DNA from: FEN-299 sp963717945
Lineage (GTDB): Bacteria > Acidobacteriota > Vicinamibacteria > Vicinamibacterales > Fen-181
DNA: 64,000 nucleotides
Direction of reading: 5' to 3'
Assembly: GCA_963717945.1 (NCBI GenBank)
Contig: CAVQXT010000006.1
Span: 310,001-374,000 of the forward strand
The notes under the pieces were generated by a model. It was not told the origin of the DNA and searched no databases. It saw only the letters and a program-made list of their open reading frames with translations. This document shows, piece after piece, positions 1 to 8,488 of the stretch. Position 1 is the first letter of the stretch, and each line of letters starts with the position of its first letter. A program made the translations under genes and the position numbers.

Positions 1-2
1 GG

Positions 3-1049
3 GGTTTCTACGCCGCGTCGTTCGCCAGGCCCGGCGTCGAACTCCGCCTCGACCAGAAGAAGCTGTTCAAGTTCATCGGCAAGGCGAAGAAGGCCGACGC
101 CGTGCTGTTCTCGCGCGAGGATTTCGGCGAGTTCCCCGACGTCTGGGTGAGCGACCTCTCCTTCAAGGCGCCGAAGAAGGTCTCGGACGCGAACCCGCAG
201 CTCGCGGAGTTCGCCTGGGGCGCCGCCGAACTGGTCGAATACAAGAACGCGGACGGCGTGCCGCTGCAGGGCGTGCTCATCAAGCCGGCGAACTACGTCG
301 CCGGGCAGCGCTACCCGGTCATCACGTACTTCTACGAGCGGGAGTCGCAACTGCTCTATGCGTTCAACGAGCCGGTGGTCAACCATCGGCCGTCCTTCGC
401 CGTCTACGCGGGCGCGGGCTACGCGATCTTCCTCCCCGACGTCGTGTTCACGATCGGGCATCCCGGCCAGTCATTCGTGAAGTGCCTCGTGCCGGCCGTC
501 CAGAAGCTGGTGGACATGGGCGTCGCCGACCCGAAGAAGCTGGGCCTGCACGGGCATTCGTGGGGCGGTTACGGCACGGCCTACATGGTGACGCAGACCA
601 ACATGTTCGCCGCGGCGGTGTCGGGCGCACCGGTGGCCAACATGACGAGCGCCTACGACGGCATCCGCTGGGAATCCGGGATCGCGCGGCAGGCTCAATA
701 CGAGAAGAGCCAGAGCCGCATCGGCGGGTCGCTCTGGGAGAAGCGCGATCTGTTCATCGAGAACTCGCCGCTCTTCTTCGTGGACCGCGTCAAGACGCCG
801 GTGCTCATCGAGCACGGCGACGAGGACGGCGCGGTGCCGTGGTACCAGGGGATCGAGTTCTATCTGTCGCTCCGGCGGGAGGGCAAGGACGTCATCCTGC
901 TCCAGTACCGCGGCGAGCCGCACCACCTTCAGAAGTACCCGAACAAGCTCGACTACTCGATCAAGATGAAGCAGTACTTCGACCACTACCTCAAAGGTGA
1001 GCCCGCCGCCGATTGGATCGTCAACGGACAGCCGTACGCGGGCAAGTAG
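3..1049 (+). CDS. S9-family prolyl oligopeptidase-type serine peptidase, C-terminal part
   Basis: The reading frame is open from the window edge, so the N-terminus (probably signal peptide and beta-propeller) lies outside. The visible part is an alpha/beta-hydrolase catalytic domain. The nucleophile elbow GHSWGG has its Ser codon at 558-560, the Asp in GDEDGAVP is at 825-827, and the His is one of the HH pair at 921-926, in the order expected for family S9. The domain after the serine reads as a typical S9C acylaminoacyl-peptidase or dipeptidyl-peptidase-like enzyme that trims oligopeptides. Substrate cannot be told from the fragment. It ends shortly before a heptamer repeat and an SDR gene. 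Confidence 0.9.
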   Translation, partial: GFYAASFARPGVELRLDQKKLFKFIGKAKKADAVLFSREDFGEFPDVWVSDLSFKAPKKVSDANPQLAEFAWGAAELVEYKNADGVPLQGVLIKPANYVAGQRYPVITYFYERESQLLYAFNEPVVNHRPSFAVYAGAGYAIFLPDVVFTIGHPGQSFVKCLVPAVQKLVDMGVADPKKLGLHGHSWGGYGTAYMVTQTNMFAAAVSGAPVANMTSAYDGIRWESGIARQAQYEKSQSRIGGSLWEKRDLFIENSPLFFVDRVKTPVLIEHGDEDGAVPWYQGIEFYLSLRREGKDVILLQYRGEPHHLQKYPNKLDYSIKMKQYFDHYLKGEPAADWIVNGQPYAGK

Positions 1050-1053
1050 GGCC

Positions 1054-1107
1054 GGCTTTCGGCTCTGGGCTCTCGGCTTTCGGCGGTGCCCGTCGAGACA
1101 CTGACTC
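1054..1107. repeat. Heptamer-word array with core-like sequence
   Basis: Four tandem 7-bp words (GGCTTTC, GGCTCTG, GGCTCTC, GGCTTTC) occupy 1054-1081. They are followed at 1091-1107 by CGTCGAGACACTGACTC, which resembles the 17-bp cores of the two-armed elements elsewhere in this window. There is no right arm here, so this may be a half element. Confidence 0.6.
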
Positions 1108-1131
1108 GGCGCCGAACGAGGGAGGAGCACC

Positions 1132-2100
1132 ATGCGAGCGTTCGTCACCGGGGCCACGGGATTCGTCGGCAGCCAGGTCGTCAGGCGGTTGGTGGAATCG
1201 GGCCACGAAGTCGCCTGCCTGGTCCGACCCGGCTCGGGCACCTCTGTCATCGAGAGGCTCGGCGCCAGGCTCGTGAGGGGCGACCTCACCGACAAACCCT
1301 CTCTCGTCGCGGGCATGGCGGGCGCCGACTGGCTCCTCAGCGTCGGCGCCGCCTACTCGTTCTGGGCTCGCGATCGCCGCTCGTACAGGCAGGTCAACGT
1401 CGCGGGCGTCCGCAACGTCATGGAGGCGGCGCTCGAAACCGGCGTCTCGAAGGTCATTCACGTCAGCAGCGTCGTCGTCTACGGGAAGCCGACCGTCAGC
1501 CCGGTCACCGAGGACGTGCCGCCCGGCCCGGTCCGCTTCAGCGAGTACGCGCGGACGAAGTACGAAGGAGACCTCGTCGCTTGGGCGCTGCACGCCGAGC
1601 GCGGCCTGCCGCTCGTTCTGGTCTACCCGGGGGCCATCCTCGGTCCGAACGATCCCAAGGCCACCGGCGAGTACATTCAAAGCATGGTCCGCGGACGGAT
1701 GCCGGCCACCGTCCTCAACGACGCCACGTTTCCATTCGTGCACGTCGACGACGTCGCGACCGGGATCGTCAGGGCGGCGGAGGTAGGGGGCAACATCGGC
1801 GCCCGGTACTTCCTGGTGGGCGAGAACCTGACGTTCGGAGCTGTCAACCAGCTCATCGCCGAAACGGCAGGCATTCGCCTCCCCGCCATGCGAATGCCAG
1901 ACGCGCTGGGCGTCGCCATGGCGGCCTTGCTGACGGGCGTCTCGCTCATCACGAGACGGCCGCCGCTGTTCGGTCTGTCGCTGGACCAGGTTAGGACGAT
2001 GCGCCACTCGCCCGTCTTCGATGGCGGCAAGGCGGAGCGCGAGCTGGGCTTCACCTACACACCGATACGGGAAGCGGTTCGCGCTGAAGTCGGGGGCTGA
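1132..2100 (+). CDS. NAD(P)-dependent epimerase/dehydratase, extended SDR family
   Basis: A 322-aa cytosolic extended short-chain dehydrogenase. The N-terminal Rossmann motif is GATGFVGS (residues 7-14) and the catalytic Tyr/Lys pair is in YARTK (about residue 140). A TFPFVHVDDVA segment marks the substrate half. The family includes nucleotide-sugar epimerases, dihydroflavonol-4-reductase-like enzymes and the hopanoid-linked HpnA group. The overall pattern is closest to the dihydroflavonol-reductase/HpnA-like branch, but the substrate is not determined. The start ATG is preceded by GGAGGAGC at suitable spacing. Confidence 0.88.
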   Translation: MRAFVTGATGFVGSQVVRRLVESGHEVACLVRPGSGTSVIERLGARLVRGDLTDKPSLVAGMAGADWLLSVGAAYSFWARDRRSYRQVNVAGVRNVMEAALETGVSKVIHVSSVVVYGKPTVSPVTEDVPPGPVRFSEYARTKYEGDLVAWALHAERGLPLVLVYPGAILGPNDPKATGEYIQSMVRGRMPATVLNDATFPFVHVDDVATGIVRAAEVGGNIGARYFLVGENLTFGAVNQLIAETAGIRLPAMRMPDALGVAMAALLTGVSLITRRPPLFGLSLDQVRTMRHSPVFDGGKAERELGFTYTPIREAVRAEVGG

Positions 2101-2124
2101 CGATTCAGGGGTCGGGGACTTTCC

Positions 2125-2186
2125 GTACGTAGGCCGGCCCTTCAGGGCCGGCACGTCCGGCGGGGCTGAAGCCCCGTCCTACGTAC
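2125..2186. repeat. Pair of palindromes inside an outer inverted repeat
   Basis: Two hairpin sequences, arms at 2133-2140/2145-2152 (GCCGGCCC) and 2161-2166/2171-2176 (CGGGGC/GCCCCG), sit side by side. The whole unit is bounded by GTACGTAGG at 2125-2133 and its inverse CCTACGTAC at 2178-2186. Central bases TTCA and TGAA match the centres of the REP-like palindromes found elsewhere in the window. Confidence 0.7.
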
Positions 2187-2194
2187 GGCCGCCG

Positions 2195-2701
2195 TCAGTC
2201 GCGGCGGAGCGTGAGGTACAGCGCGACGGGGCCGAGGATGAGCCAGGCGGTGGCGCCGAGCGCCAGCGCCCAGCGCAGGATCGGCGAGAGGTCGGCCAGC
2301 GACGCGGACGCCTCGGACCAGGTCGGGAGCGTCGGCAGCCAGTCGGTCAGCGACGCCGGCCCGACCCAGTGGACGAGGGTCGAGATCGAGACGATGGCGA
2401 CGGCCAGCACCGCGATGAACGCGGCGGCGTGGATCAGCGTGACGGGCGCGGCGGCCCGGCGTTCGGCTTCCTGGCGTTCCCGAAGCTCGGCCCGCCACCA
2501 GACGAGGCCGGCGGACGGTGCCGGCGCCTCGCGCCGGACCCGGTCGCGCTCGCCGCGCAGGGCCGTGACGACGAGCGCCAGGTCGCGGCACGCCTCGCAC
2601 TCGGCCAGGTGCCGGCGCAGTTCGCTGTCGGCCGCGGACGAAAGCTCTCCGGCGCTGGCGGCCGCGGCCACGTCGCTCGAGCGAGTGCACTCGCGCCTCA
2701 T
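2195..2701 (-). CDS. Membrane anti-sigma factor-like protein with zinc-finger (zf-HC2-like)
   Basis: A 168-aa protein. The N-terminus has a short helix followed by HLAECEAC (His-x3-Cys-x2-Cys, about residues 31-38), the pattern of the zinc-binding anti-sigma domain. Two predicted membrane segments follow (about 95-118 and 140-163). It lies downstream of an ECF sigma gene in the same orientation, so it is probably the cognate anti-sigma factor that holds the sigma factor at the inner membrane. Its Shine-Dalgarno sequence (GGAGGGA, just upstream of the ATG) is part of the heptamer repeat array at 2702-2925, so the repeat seems to drive its translation start. Confidence 0.75.
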   Translation of the reverse strand: MRRECTRSSDVAAAASAGELSSAADSELRRHLAECEACRDLALVVTALRGERDRVRREAPAPSAGLVWWRAELRERQEAERRAAAPVTLIHAAAFIAVLAVAIVSISTLVHWVGPASLTDWLPTLPTWSEASASLADLSPILRWALALGATAWLILGPVALYLTLRRD

Positions 2702-2925
2702 ACTCTCGTCCCTCCACCTTCACGCCTCAGGCAACCCTAAAGGGTCGCCCTACAGCGTGGCCCTCCGCCCCTCGCCCCTCGTCCCTCCGCCTTCACGCCT
2801 CAGGCAACCCTAAAGGGTCGCCCTACAGCGTGGCCCTCCGTCCCTCGCCCCTCGTCCCTCCGCCTTCACGCCTCAGGCAACCCTAAAGGGTCGCCCTACA
2901 GCGTGGCCCCTCGTCCCTCGTCCCC
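2702..2925. repeat. 73-bp tandem repeat carrying the ACCCTAAAGGGT palindrome and 7-bp words
   Basis: Three copies of a 24-nt element containing ACCCTAAAGGGT start at 2730, 2803 and 2876, exactly 73 bp apart. Between them lie tandem 7-bp words of the type CCCCTCG and CCCTCCG. The last copy overlaps the end of the sigma-factor gene and supplies its TAG stop. The array also provides the ribosome-binding site of the anti-sigma gene. Single copies of the same 24-nt element lie at 7253 and 22668. Confidence 0.9.
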
Positions 2926-3531
2926 CGTCCCTCGCCCTCGCAGCATCGCGGCGAGCTTCTTCCTGGCCCGGAACAGCAGCACCCTGATTCCCCGGGTCCT
3001 CAACCCCAGCGCCTCCGCGATTTCCTGGTGCGACGACCCTTCGGCGTAGGCCAGCCACAGCATCTCCCGCTCACGCGCCGACAGGCGATCGAGCGCGCGG
3101 CGAAGATCCACACGCTCCTCGTGTCCGCGCTCGAAGCCCGGCGCCGCCGCGTCGACGGCTCCGCGCTCCTCGTCGAGGGGCCGCGTCTCGCGCCGCGCGT
3201 TGCGGCGATGGCGGTCGTGCGCCAGGTTGGTGGCGATTCTGAACAGGTAATTGCGCCGGTGCGCGTCGCTCTCCCACCGGCGCCTGGCGCCAAGGAAACG
3301 GATGTAGGTCTCCTGGAGGAGGTCGTCGGCGGCGTGCGGCTCGCCGGTCACGTGGAGGAGGTAGCCCCAGACGGCGCGCGAGGTCAGGTCGTAGAACGCA
3401 CGGAATGCGTCTTCTTCCATGCGGGGTGGGTCAACAGATTCGATCGCCCGCTCGTCGAGGCGACCGATTCCTGCCACGACCAGATCTCGCGCCACGCCTG
3501 AATCCTCCGGGCTACTCGGTCGGGTGGGCAT
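2896..3531 (-). CDS. RNA polymerase sigma factor, ECF subfamily
   Basis: 211 aa if the first ATG is used; an internal ATG at 3420 (MEEDAF) gives a more typical ECF start at the beginning of region 2. Region 2 is the stretch FRAFYDLTSRAVWGYL through DDLLQETYIRFL. Region 4 is the helix-turn-helix SHQEIAEALGLRTRGIRVLL. Between them is a long Arg/Glu-rich linker. The first start overlaps the end of the upstream membrane-protein gene by 20 bp, which argues for co-transcription. The last codons and the stop are repeat sequence. Confidence 0.9.
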   Translation of the reverse strand: MPTRPSSPEDSGVARDLVVAGIGRLDERAIESVDPPRMEEDAFRAFYDLTSRAVWGYLLHVTGEPHAADDLLQETYIRFLGARRRWESDAHRRNYLFRIATNLAHDRHRRNARRETRPLDEERGAVDAAAPGFERGHEERVDLRRALDRLSAREREMLWLAYAEGSSHQEIAEALGLRTRGIRVLLFRARKKLAAMLRGRGTGDEGRGATL

Positions 3532-4456
3532 CGGCCGTCCGCTCGTCGCGGGACACCGCAGGACCCAGAATCCCCATGCGGCGCGAGAGCAGGTACGACG
3601 CCCCGGCCGCCAGGATGAACCCGATGCCGAGCGAGATGGCGAAGACCGCGACCAGCCACAGCATCTGCGGCAGGTCGCCGGGCAGGTTCCGCCTGGCGAT
3701 CATGAGGCCACCCCCTCCGCAGGCCAGAACCACGCCAACCTCGGTAGCCCAGAGAATACGCCGCATCGGCCCTCCGACGGAAGTGGACGTGGGGCCGAGG
3801 TCGATCGGGGTCGATTCGAGGAACCGCTTGCCGGCCGGCGTCGCGATGTAGGCCAGCAGATCCTCGTTGGTGCCGAACCTGTCGAGAAGCTTGGTGCGCG
3901 CCTCGGTCTGCGCCTTGAAGAGCCTGGCCCAGCGCCGGTTGTCCGTGAGCGTCTTGATGAGCCAGGCGAACACGCCAGTGACAATGCAGAAGACGAGGAA
4001 GAAGGTCATGCCACCGAAGAAGCCGCGCCACACCCGGATCATCTCGATGTCGCGGTCGGGCGGCTGGTAGTAGTCGGGCTCGAACTGGGCCAGGTAGTAC
4101 GACGCGTTGTGCGCCACTTCCGGGTGCTGCGCCAGGAACGCCGCCAGGTCCGGGTAGGGCTCGAGGTAGACGGGGTTCTGCACGAGCGTCGGGTCGAGCG
4201 CCAGCACGCGGCCCAACGCGGGGCTGTACCGGGAGAGCACTTGCTTCAGCTCCTGGCGCGTCTGCCTCGCGTCCTGTGAAGACGTGTAAACGACGGTTGG
4301 CCGGGGCGCAGCCTGCCCGGCGGCTGGCGCGGCCGGGGCCTGAGGTGCCTGGGGCGCCTGGCGTGCCTGGGGTCTGGCCAGCACGAGGCCTGAAGTGCAG
4401 AGAACCAATAGCGCAACCAGGGCGGCAGTGCATCCACGGCGGACAAGTGCGGGCAT
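3512..4456 (-). CDS. Secreted/membrane protein of unknown function upstream of ECF sigma factor
   Basis: 314 aa with a signal peptide (residues 1-27) followed by a Pro/Ala/Gln-rich linker and a helical periplasmic domain. There are then three predicted membrane segments (around 140-165, 228-250 and 263-285). The segment between the first two carries conserved-looking charged residues (FKAQTEARTKLLDRFGTNEDLLAYI). I recognise no family. It is the first gene of a probable operon with an ECF sigma factor and anti-sigma-like gene, which makes a signalling role plausible. AAGGAGA precedes the ATG. Confidence 0.7.
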   Translation of the reverse strand: MPALVRRGCTAALVALLVLCTSGLVLARPQARQAPQAPQAPAAPAAGQAAPRPTVVYTSSQDARQTRQELKQVLSRYSPALGRVLALDPTLVQNPVYLEPYPDLAAFLAQHPEVAHNASYYLAQFEPDYYQPPDRDIEMIRVWRGFFGGMTFFLVFCIVTGVFAWLIKTLTDNRRWARLFKAQTEARTKLLDRFGTNEDLLAYIATPAGKRFLESTPIDLGPTSTSVGGPMRRILWATEVGVVLACGGGGLMIARRNLPGDLPQMLWLVAVFAISLGIGFILAAGASYLLSRRMGILGPAVSRDERTADAHPTE

Positions 4457-4478
4457 CGGCAGAATCTCCTTCTGCCCA

Positions 4479-4508
4479 TTGATACGCTCGGGGAGGACGG
4501 GAGGTTAA
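4479..4508 (-). promoter_or_regulatory. Putative sigma-70-type promoter of the ECF operon
   Basis: On the minus strand TTAACC (4503-4508) and TATCAA (4479-4484) are separated by 18 bp, upstream of the AAGGAGA ribosome-binding site and the ATG at 4456. Match to consensus is moderate. Confidence 0.4.
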
Positions 4509-4511
4509 CTC

Positions 4512-4604
4512 ACGTAATCGGAACTGACGATGAGGAATCGAGACCTGACGATGAGGAATCGACACCTCACGATGAGGGATCGGAACTGACGCAGAGTAAT
4601 CAGG
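4512..4604. repeat. 20-21-bp tandem repeat (three heptads), about 4 units
   Basis: The motif AATCG recurs at 4516, 4536, 4557, 4578 (as GATCG) and 4598, giving a 20-21-bp period. Each unit reads roughly GGAATCG, then GAACTGA or AGACCTG, then a CGATGA-type word. A cleaner copy with exact 21-bp spacing lies at 47927-47998. Confidence 0.85.
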
Positions 4605-4615
4605 AGATGCGACCC

Positions 4616-4684
4616 GACGCCTGACGCCTGTAGCACGAAGCCTGCCGTCCGCCGCCAGGCGTAAGGCGCAAGGCGTAAGGCGCC
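4616..4684. repeat. Heptamer-word inverted repeat
   Basis: Left arm: two GACGCCT words (4616-4629). Right arm: AGGCGTA, AGGCGCA, AGGCGTA, AGGCGCC (4657-4684). The right-arm words are near-complements of the left, so the two arms could pair. It abuts the stop codon of the permease gene at 4691. Confidence 0.75.
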
Positions 4685-4690
4685 AAGTCT

Positions 4691-7153
4691 CTATTCGTTG
4701 TTCAGCGCCACCACCGGGTTGATGCGCGTCGCGCGGCGCGCCGGGATCGCGCAGGCGACCAGCGCGATGACGCCGAGCACCAGGCCGGCCAGCGCGATCA
4801 CGGTCGGGTCGCTCGGGCGCACGCCGTAGAGCTGCGAGGAGAGCGCGCGACTCAGCCACAGCAGGCCCACGCCGCCGGCGGCGAGACCCACGGCGAGCAG
4901 CACCAGCCCTTCCTTCAGCACCAGGTCGAAGATCGTCCGCGGCGTGCCGCCGATCGCCATGCGAATGCCGATTTCCTTCGTGCGCTGCGTGACGAGATAG
5001 GCCAGCACGCCGTAGATGCCGAGCGCCGACAGCAGCAGCGCCACCACGCCGAACCCCATCGACAGCAGCATCGGCCAGCGCCTGGTGACCAGCGAGTCGT
5101 CGGTCACCTCCTCCATCGTCTTCACGAAGAAGACCGGCAGCTCGGGGTCCAGCCGCGCGATCGTGGCGCGCAGCGGCGAGGCGAGCGTGCGCGGGTCGCC
5201 GGCCGAGCGCAGCGTGAACGCCACGTAGCGGGTCGTGTCCTGGAGCATGGGCAGATAGTAGGCGCCGACCGGCGTCCTCGACTCCACCAGGCCGTCCTGC
5301 TTCACCTCGCCCACCACGCCGACGACGGTCACGAAGTGCGTCGGGTTCAGCGTCCCCAGCAATTCCTCCGCGCTCTCGGGCCGATACATGCGGCGGCCGA
5401 CAGGGTTCTGCCCGGGCCAGAAGCGCCTGGCCAGCCGCGTATCCACGACGATCGTCCGCGGCGCGCCGGCCGAATCGCGGTCGTCGAGGTAGCGGCCGTG
5501 GACGAGCGGGATCCGCATCGCCTCGAAGAACCCGGGCGCCACCTGGACGCGGGTCGGCGAGATGACCGATTCGCCCGGTTTCATCTGGTATCCCTCGGCC
5601 AGGATGACGCTGTCGCTGTGGTCCCCGGTCATCGGGACCGAGTCGGTGGCGCCGGCCGCCGCCACTCCCGGCGCCGCGCGAAGCCGCCGCAGCGCTTCCC
5701 CGGTGAACCCGCGAAGCTCGTTGTCGCCCGGATAGCGCGAGGCGGGAAGCCTGACGCAGCCGACCAGCACGTGCCGCGTGTCGAAGCCGGGGTCGACGGC
5801 CAGGATCTGGCGGAAGCTGGCGAGCAGCAGGCCGGTCCCGACCAGCAGCAGGAACGCGACCGCCACCTGCGTGACCACGAGGCTTCGCCGCAGCAGCCGG
5901 GGCCCGCGCCCGCCGGTGCCCGTCCTGCCGCTCTCGTGCAGCACGGCGTTGATGTCGAGCCCGTAGGCGCTGGCCAGCGGGAACCCGCCGATGACCAGGC
6001 CGAGCACCAGCGACAGTCCGAAGGTGAACGCCACGGGCACCAGGCCGAGCTGGATCTCGGCGCCGCGCGGGATCTGCGCGAGGTCCAGGCCGGTCAACAC
6101 GCGAACCAAGCCCCAGCCGGCCAGCAGGCCGGCCAGGCCCGCGGACCCGGTGAGCAGGAAACTCTCGGAGAAGAACTGCCGGGCCACGTCCGCCCGCCCC
6201 GCGCCAAGCGCCAGTCGCGTCGCCAGCTCGCGTGAGCGCGAGTGCGTCCGCACGAGCGCCAGGTTGATCACGTTGACGCATCCGATCAAGAGCACCAGCA
6301 GCGTGCCGCCCCAGAGCAGGTAGAGCCGCCCCTTCACCTCGCGCACGAGGTCGTCCTTGAGCGGCACGACCTTCGTACTGAAGCCCGCGTTGATGAGCAT
6401 CTGCTTCAGCGCCGGGACGAGGTCGAGCGAGGCGGCGTTGAGCGCCTTGGCCTGCGCCTGCGCCTGGGCAATCGTCGCGCCGTCGCGCAGCCGGCCGACG
6501 CTGGTCCAGCTGTTGTTGTGGCGGGCCTCGTCCGATTTCTGCTCGGCCGTGAACGCGAGCGGCGTCCAGATGCGCGCCTCGGGCTCGAGGAACTGGAAGC
6601 TCGCCGGCATCACGCCGACAATGGTCATCGGCTTGCCGTCGAGCCGCATCGTGCGGCCGATGATGTTCCGGTCGCCGCCGAACCGCTCCTGCCAATAGCC
6701 GTGGCTCAGCACCACCTTGTCGTCGTGCCCCGGCTCGCCTTCCGCCTCGACGAACGTGCGTCCCATTTCGGGCGGCACGCGCGCCACGCGGAAGAACGAG
6801 GGGGTGACCTCCATCACCAGGACGCGCTCCGGGCGGCCGGTCTCTCCGGTGCTCCGGTTTCGCGTGTCGTAGAGCGACAGGCTCTCCACGGCCTTCATGC
6901 CCTTGACGCGGTCGTAATAGTCCGGCACGCCGCTCGATCCGCGCTCCGCCCCGGCCCCGGGGTAGCTGTTGTAGACGAGGACGAGCCGATCCGAGTCGGG
7001 CACCGGCAGCGGCTTGAGCAGCACCGAGTTCACGACGCTGAAGACCGCCGTGTTCGCGGCGATGCAAATCGCCAGCGTCAGGAAGGCCGCGGCGCTGAAG
7101 CCCTTGTCCTTCAGAAGCGAACGGGCGGCGAAAACGAACCCGTGTGAAGCCAT
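4691..7153 (-). CDS. ABC transporter permease, MacB/FtsX type (ADOP family)
   Basis: 820 aa from the ATG at 7153, which has GAGGAG upstream; an upstream start would add 17 unlikely residues. The architecture is duplicated: TM1 (about residues 20-42), a MacB-like periplasmic domain, three TM helices around 260-400, a further TM near 415-435, a second periplasmic domain, and three C-terminal TM helices with the FtsX signature RTKEIGIRMAIGG. It ends in the common tail PARRATRINPVVAL. These duplicated orphan permeases are typical of Acidobacteria and usually lack an adjacent ATPase, as here. Cargo is unknown. Confidence 0.92.
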   Translation of the reverse strand: MASHGFVFAARSLLKDKGFSAAAFLTLAICIAANTAVFSVVNSVLLKPLPVPDSDRLVLVYNSYPGAGAERGSSGVPDYYDRVKGMKAVESLSLYDTRNRSTGETGRPERVLVMEVTPSFFRVARVPPEMGRTFVEAEGEPGHDDKVVLSHGYWQERFGGDRNIIGRTMRLDGKPMTIVGVMPASFQFLEPEARIWTPLAFTAEQKSDEARHNNSWTSVGRLRDGATIAQAQAQAKALNAASLDLVPALKQMLINAGFSTKVVPLKDDLVREVKGRLYLLWGGTLLVLLIGCVNVINLALVRTHSRSRELATRLALGAGRADVARQFFSESFLLTGSAGLAGLLAGWGLVRVLTGLDLAQIPRGAEIQLGLVPVAFTFGLSLVLGLVIGGFPLASAYGLDINAVLHESGRTGTGGRGPRLLRRSLVVTQVAVAFLLLVGTGLLLASFRQILAVDPGFDTRHVLVGCVRLPASRYPGDNELRGFTGEALRRLRAAPGVAAAGATDSVPMTGDHSDSVILAEGYQMKPGESVISPTRVQVAPGFFEAMRIPLVHGRYLDDRDSAGAPRTIVVDTRLARRFWPGQNPVGRRMYRPESAEELLGTLNPTHFVTVVGVVGEVKQDGLVESRTPVGAYYLPMLQDTTRYVAFTLRSAGDPRTLASPLRATIARLDPELPVFFVKTMEEVTDDSLVTRRWPMLLSMGFGVVALLLSALGIYGVLAYLVTQRTKEIGIRMAIGGTPRTIFDLVLKEGLVLLAVGLAAGGVGLLWLSRALSSQLYGVRPSDPTVIALAGLVLGVIALVACAIPARRATRINPVVALNNE

Positions 7154-7252
7154 ATGCGTGAGCCGCTCCTCGGAGGGCGGAAATGGGACCTGCCGACAGG
7201 GCACGTTGTCTACTGGCTAGACGTATCATTGGCGGCGAAGGTTCACCTGGCA

Positions 7253-7276
7253 GGCAACCCTAAAGGGTCGCCCTAC
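7253..7276. repeat. Single copy of ACCCTAAAGGGT palindrome element
   Basis: A 24-nt element identical to the one tandemly repeated at 2730-2899 and present at 22668. It lies in the divergent intergenic region between the ADOP permease and the PIG-L gene. Confidence 0.85.
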
Positions 7277-7309
7277 CGGAGCGGCTGCCGTGTTCCGTGA
7301 AGCGAGGGT

Positions 7310-8164
7310 GTGATGAAGCTCAGCCTGCAGACGGCGGACATCTACGTGCCCGACCAGACCGACCCCGCGTCGGCGCTCGGCCGCACGACGCACCTGGCCG
7401 TTGCCGCGCACCAGGACGACCTCGAGATCATGGCGGCCGACGGCATTCTGGCCTGCTTCGGGCGGCCCGACCGCTGGTTCACGGGTGTCGTCCTCACCGA
7501 CGGGGCGGGCTCTCCTCGCGACGGGCGCTACCGGGATTTCACCGACGGCGAGATGCGCGAGGTTCGCCGCGCCGAGCAGCGGAAGGCCGCCGAGATCGGC
7601 GAGTACGCGGCCGTCCTCCAGCTCGACCACCCTAGTGCGGTCGTCAAGAACGCCGGGGACACCCGCCCGGTCGAGGACCTGGTCGAAGTTCTCCGCGCGT
7701 CACGGCCCGCCGTCGTCTACACGCACAACCTCGCCGACAAGCACGACACGCACGTCGCGGTCGCCCTGCGCGTCGTCGCCGCGATCCGGCGCCTGCCGGC
7801 CGCCGATCGACCGTCACGCCTGTACGGCTGCGAGGTGTGGCGCGATCTCGACTGGGTCGTGGACGACGAGAAGGTGGTCTTCGATCTGTCGGCGCGCGAG
7901 GACCTGCGCGTCGCGCTCGTGAGCCTGTTCGACTCGCAGATTGCCGGCGGCAAGCGGTACGACCTCGCGACCGAAGGGCGGCGGCGCGCCAACGCGACCT
8001 ACGCGGCGCCGCACGGCACCGACACGGCCACCGCGTGCAGCTACGCCCTCGACCTGACGCCGCTCGCCGTTGACGACTCGCTCGACCCGGCGGCGTTCAT
8101 CCGGGCCGTGATCGACCGGTTCCGGCAGGACGTCGAAAACCGGATCGGGCGGTACGCGCGATAA
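7310..8164 (+). CDS. PIG-L family deacetylase (LmbE-like)
   Basis: 284 aa, GTG start immediately followed by an ATG (7313), with GCGAGG upstream. The metal site is AHQDDLE (His34, Asp36, Asp37; the family usually has PHPDDE) together with HDTH (His145, His148). Members hydrolyse N-acetyl groups from sugars such as GlcNAc-inositol or bacillithiol precursors; the substrate here is unknown. It has no signal peptide, so it is presumably cytosolic. It is transcribed alone, divergent from the permease. Confidence 0.9.
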   Translation: MMKLSLQTADIYVPDQTDPASALGRTTHLAVAAHQDDLEIMAADGILACFGRPDRWFTGVVLTDGAGSPRDGRYRDFTDGEMREVRRAEQRKAAEIGEYAAVLQLDHPSAVVKNAGDTRPVEDLVEVLRASRPAVVYTHNLADKHDTHVAVALRVVAAIRRLPAADRPSRLYGCEVWRDLDWVVDDEKVVFDLSAREDLRVALVSLFDSQIAGGKRYDLATEGRRRANATYAAPHGTDTATACSYALDLTPLAVDDSLDPAAFIRAVIDRFRQDVENRIGRYAR

Positions 8165-8322
8165 GTTCGAGGCCGCAATTCTGAGTCGCCAGCCGGTCCG
8201 GGCGCGTTAGTCTCCCGTTGCTGGCGAGTCAGCGGGGGAATGAACGAAGGCGGCCTGGGCCATGCCGCGCCGCAGGGCTCTGCCCGAAGCAAAGCGTAAA
8301 CCTGCCCGCCTATCCTCGTGTT

Positions 8323-8344
8323 GCGCAGGGCTGAAGCCCTGCGC
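8323..8344. repeat. REP-like palindrome
   Basis: A 22-nt palindrome with GCGCAGGGCT and AGCCCTGCGC arms, followed by the tail TATCTGGAGAGAG that also follows the copy at 51003. Unlike most copies in the window it is single. Confidence 0.85.
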
Positions 8345-8488
8345 TATCTGGAGAGAGCATCCGGCTCACCCGGGTTGGCGACGAAACCTGGGCCAACTGG
8401 AGATCTCCCGACGGGCGGGTGGCGCCAGGCGGGGGCCCCCCGGCGGGCCGAGTGCGTCGCCCGTGACAAGCGCTTTGTGCGCGAGGAC

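Noticed and set aside
3384..7229. A 1281-codon minus-strand frame spanning the ADOP permease and its upstream neighbours.
   Set aside because: Another GC-bias shadow; the permease lies in a different frame with complete motifs.
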